Assembly: GCA_025355965.1 (NCBI GenBank)
Contig: JANXYR010000018.1
Coordinates: 1 to 52,263 of the forward strand
Length of the DNA stretch: 52,263 bases
Direction of reading: 5' to 3'
Source: Geobacteraceae bacterium
Lineage (GTDB): Bacteria > Desulfobacterota > Desulfuromonadia > Geobacterales > Pseudopelobacteraceae
Program-made: the position numbers and the translations under genes
The notes under the pieces: model-generated
Seen by the model: the letters and a program-made list of their open reading frames with translations, nothing else
Database searches by the model: none
What the model was told of the DNA's origin: nothing
Part shown: positions 50,662 through 52,263 of the stretch, one piece after another
How the letters are laid out: each line of letters opens with the position of its first letter
Position numbering within the stretch: the first letter of the stretch is position 1

Positions 50662-52107
50662 ATGCCAAAACAAACCCGCAAAACAAAAATAGTAGCTACC
50701 GTTGGGCCTGTAAGCTCATCACCGGTAATGATACAGAAATTAATGCAGGCCGGTGTCGATATATTTAGATTAAACTTTTCCCACGGCGAAAATTCACAAA
50801 AACTGGAACTAATCAGAATTATAAGGAATATTTCTGAAAAACTTGGCCATCAGGTCGGCATTCTAGGCGATCTTCAGGGGCCAAAAATCAGGACAGGAAA
50901 AATGGCAGGCGATAGTATGGTTCTCTCCAAAGGACAGGAAGTCGTTATCACAACAGATGACGTGCTTGGTAGTGATGGTCTTATTTCAACTATATATAAG
51001 TCTTTACCGAATGACGTGCGTCCCGGTTCTCGTATATTGCTGGATGACGGACTACTAGAATTGAAGGTTGTTGCGATTGACGGTGAACGGGTTCGTTGTC
51101 TCGTAATAGCTGGAGGAATTTTAAAAAATAACAAAGGGATTAATCTGCCTGGAGTAAATGTTTCAGCCCCATGCCTTACTGAGAAGGACCTGATAGATCT
51201 AGATTTTGCTCTGGAGGCGGGAGTTGATTTTATAGCTCTGTCTTTTGTACGCACTGCTGAGGATATCAGAGAAATAAAGAGGATAATTGCTGCTAAGGGT
51301 AAGGACACTCCGGTCGTTGCCAAAATTGAAAAGCCGGAGGCGCTGCGCAATTTTGAAAAAATACTTGAAGCAACCGATGCCGTCATGGTGGCGCGTGGCG
51401 ATTTAGGCGTTGAAATTGAACCAGAAAAGGTTCCAATTCATCAGAAAAAAATAATCCAGGCATGCAATAAGGCCGGTAAGCCGGTCATAACTGCTACCCA
51501 GATGCTGGACTCCATGATCCGTAATCCACGCCCAACAAGAGCAGAGACGTCAGACGTAGCCAACGCAATCATAGATGGTACGGATGCTATTATGCTTTCG
51601 GCAGAAACCGCTTCAGGAGATTTTCCGATAGAATCAGTAGAAACGATGGTTCGCATTGCCAAGGACGTAGAACGTACCGATTTTTTAGTTAGAGGAAATA
51701 TATCTATATGTCCGGGGTCTACTGTTGCGCAAGCAGTTGCAGAATCGTCCTGCCGAACGGCATCTACACTCAAAGCCAAAGCAATTGTCGTGTTTACTCG
51801 CTCAGGCAGTACAGCAGCACTTATGGCCGCTTTTCGGCCAATAACTCCAATTATTGCATTTACAGCATCACCGGAGATCCGCCGTCGTCTTACAATTTTC
51901 TGGGGTGTACACTGCGCTGAGGTTGGTATTATGGAACACACCGACCAGCAGATTTACGAAGTAGAAAAAAAACTATTAGCCACAGGTTTTTGTAAAGATG
52001 ATCTGATTGTGATTACAATGGGGATTCTTGAAACACGTGGTTCAACAAATCTTATGAAAGTTCACAAGCTTGGAACTCATGGATTCTATGAGGTTTATGT
52101 AGAATAG
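50662..52107 (+). CDS. pyk: pyruvate kinase
   Basis: The encoded protein is 481 aa with GGAG before the ATG. Substrate motifs include KIVATVGPVSSS at the start, FRLNFSHGE, the catalytic MVARGDLGVEI (near residue 245) and the K+/metal region TATQMLDSM. The C-terminal regulatory domain is complete. It catalyses PEP + ADP to pyruvate + ATP. It lies 50 bases after lpdA, so an operon with odhB-lpdA is possible. No clear terminator follows. Confidence 0.95.
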   Translation: MPKQTRKTKIVATVGPVSSSPVMIQKLMQAGVDIFRLNFSHGENSQKLELIRIIRNISEKLGHQVGILGDLQGPKIRTGKMAGDSMVLSKGQEVVITTDDVLGSDGLISTIYKSLPNDVRPGSRILLDDGLLELKVVAIDGERVRCLVIAGGILKNNKGINLPGVNVSAPCLTEKDLIDLDFALEAGVDFIALSFVRTAEDIREIKRIIAAKGKDTPVVAKIEKPEALRNFEKILEATDAVMVARGDLGVEIEPEKVPIHQKKIIQACNKAGKPVITATQMLDSMIRNPRPTRAETSDVANAIIDGTDAIMLSAETASGDFPIESVETMVRIAKDVERTDFLVRGNISICPGSTVAQAVAESSCRTASTLKAKAIVVFTRSGSTAALMAAFRPITPIIAFTASPEIRRRLTIFWGVHCAEVGIMEHTDQQIYEVEKKLLATGFCKDDLIVITMGILETRGSTNLMKVHKLGTHGFYEVYVE

Positions 52108-52151
52108 TAATTGTGGGCCTGCATTTATTTTCAATTACCATCATTTTTATT

Positions 52152-52179
52152 TTGACAGAGTTAAATTGTTTATGATAGA
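52152..52179 (+). promoter_or_regulatory. candidate rRNA operon promoter
   Basis: A perfect TTGACA (52152-52157) is followed by GATAGA at 16 bases (52174-52179). The -10 is weak, but the element lies about 40 bases before a boxA-like sequence, which supports an rrn leader. Confidence 0.4.
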
Positions 52180-52219
52180 AAGCGAGTCCCTTTTGAGGCA
52201 GCAGATTTGTTTCTGGGGG

Positions 52220-52232
52220 TGCTCTTTAAAAA
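52220..52232 (+). promoter_or_regulatory. boxA-like antitermination element of a probable rrn leader
   Basis: TGCTCTTTAAAAA closely matches the boxA consensus TGCTCTTTAACAA bound by NusB/NusE to stop early termination in ribosomal RNA operons. With the promoter-like element just upstream and no open frame, I infer that a 16S rRNA gene begins just beyond the window. The RNA gene itself is not in view. Confidence 0.55.
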
Positions 52233-52263
52233 CTTGGTCGGTTCGAAAAAAGATTGTCACTTC

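Noticed and set aside
1-52263. CRISPR array
   Set aside because: No regularly spaced short repeats with unique spacers were seen anywhere, and there are no cas genes.

Overview
The window looks like a chromosomal segment of a Geobacter-type anaerobe (Desulfuromonadota/Geobacterales). This is inferred from gene content: a multi-subunit energy-converting-hydrogenase-related (Ehr-type) complex, a NifU/NifS pair used as housekeeping Fe-S machinery, c-di-GMP genes, a pilus-type ATPase carrying an MshEN domain, and an OdhB/Lpd pair beside pyruvate kinase. No identity search could be run.

Layout. Positions 1-3300 are a gene-poor, AT-rich accessory zone: a small exported protein flanked by two similar direct repeats, a broken endonuclease/exonuclease/phosphatase gene, and a run of small genes (60 aa, 191 aa membrane, 48 aa, 167 aa PAS-like). 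Positions 3343-15219 form a defence island: a self-inhibited Fic protein, an AbiEi/AbiEii toxin-antitoxin pair, a PD-(D/E)xK nuclease, and a type III-like Mod-Res pair followed by an OLD-family ATPase/nuclease and the stump of an Mre11/SbcD-like phosphoesterase. A RadC-like protein and a P4-type tyrosine integrase follow, the integrase lying against the 3' end of tRNA-Ser(CGA). The island probably entered at that tRNA; its left att copy is not in this window.

Right of the tRNA the DNA reads as stable core. A minus-strand block (18483-24314) carries a TraB-like membrane protein, DUF4149, DUF2786, HD-GYP, an EamA transporter, a Nudix hydrolase and a DUF815 ATPase.

Positions 24462-37499 hold the most interesting locus. 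An HTH-PTS IIA protein, a NuoL/HyfB-like ion-translocating subunit and a protein with the complete Cys-x-Asp-x-Arg / His / Cys signature of CsoSCA-type beta-carbonic anhydrase come first. A second HyfB-like subunit and HyfC-, HyfE-, HyfF-, HyfG- and HyfI-like subunits follow. The HyfG-like large subunit has lost all four nickel ligands, so this is not a hydrogenase. A minus-strand MshEN-PilT-like ATPase splits the two halves. My hypothesis is an ion-gradient-coupled CO2/bicarbonate device analogous to DabA/DabB or the cyanobacterial NDH-1/Cup complexes.

The remainder is housekeeping: a diguanylate cyclase, a cupin, recN, nadK, valS (minus strand), then phosphohexomutase, nifU, nifS, odhB, lpdA and pyk (plus strand). 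The last 110 bases contain a promoter-like element and a boxA-like antitermination sequence, suggesting a ribosomal RNA operon starts just beyond the right edge.
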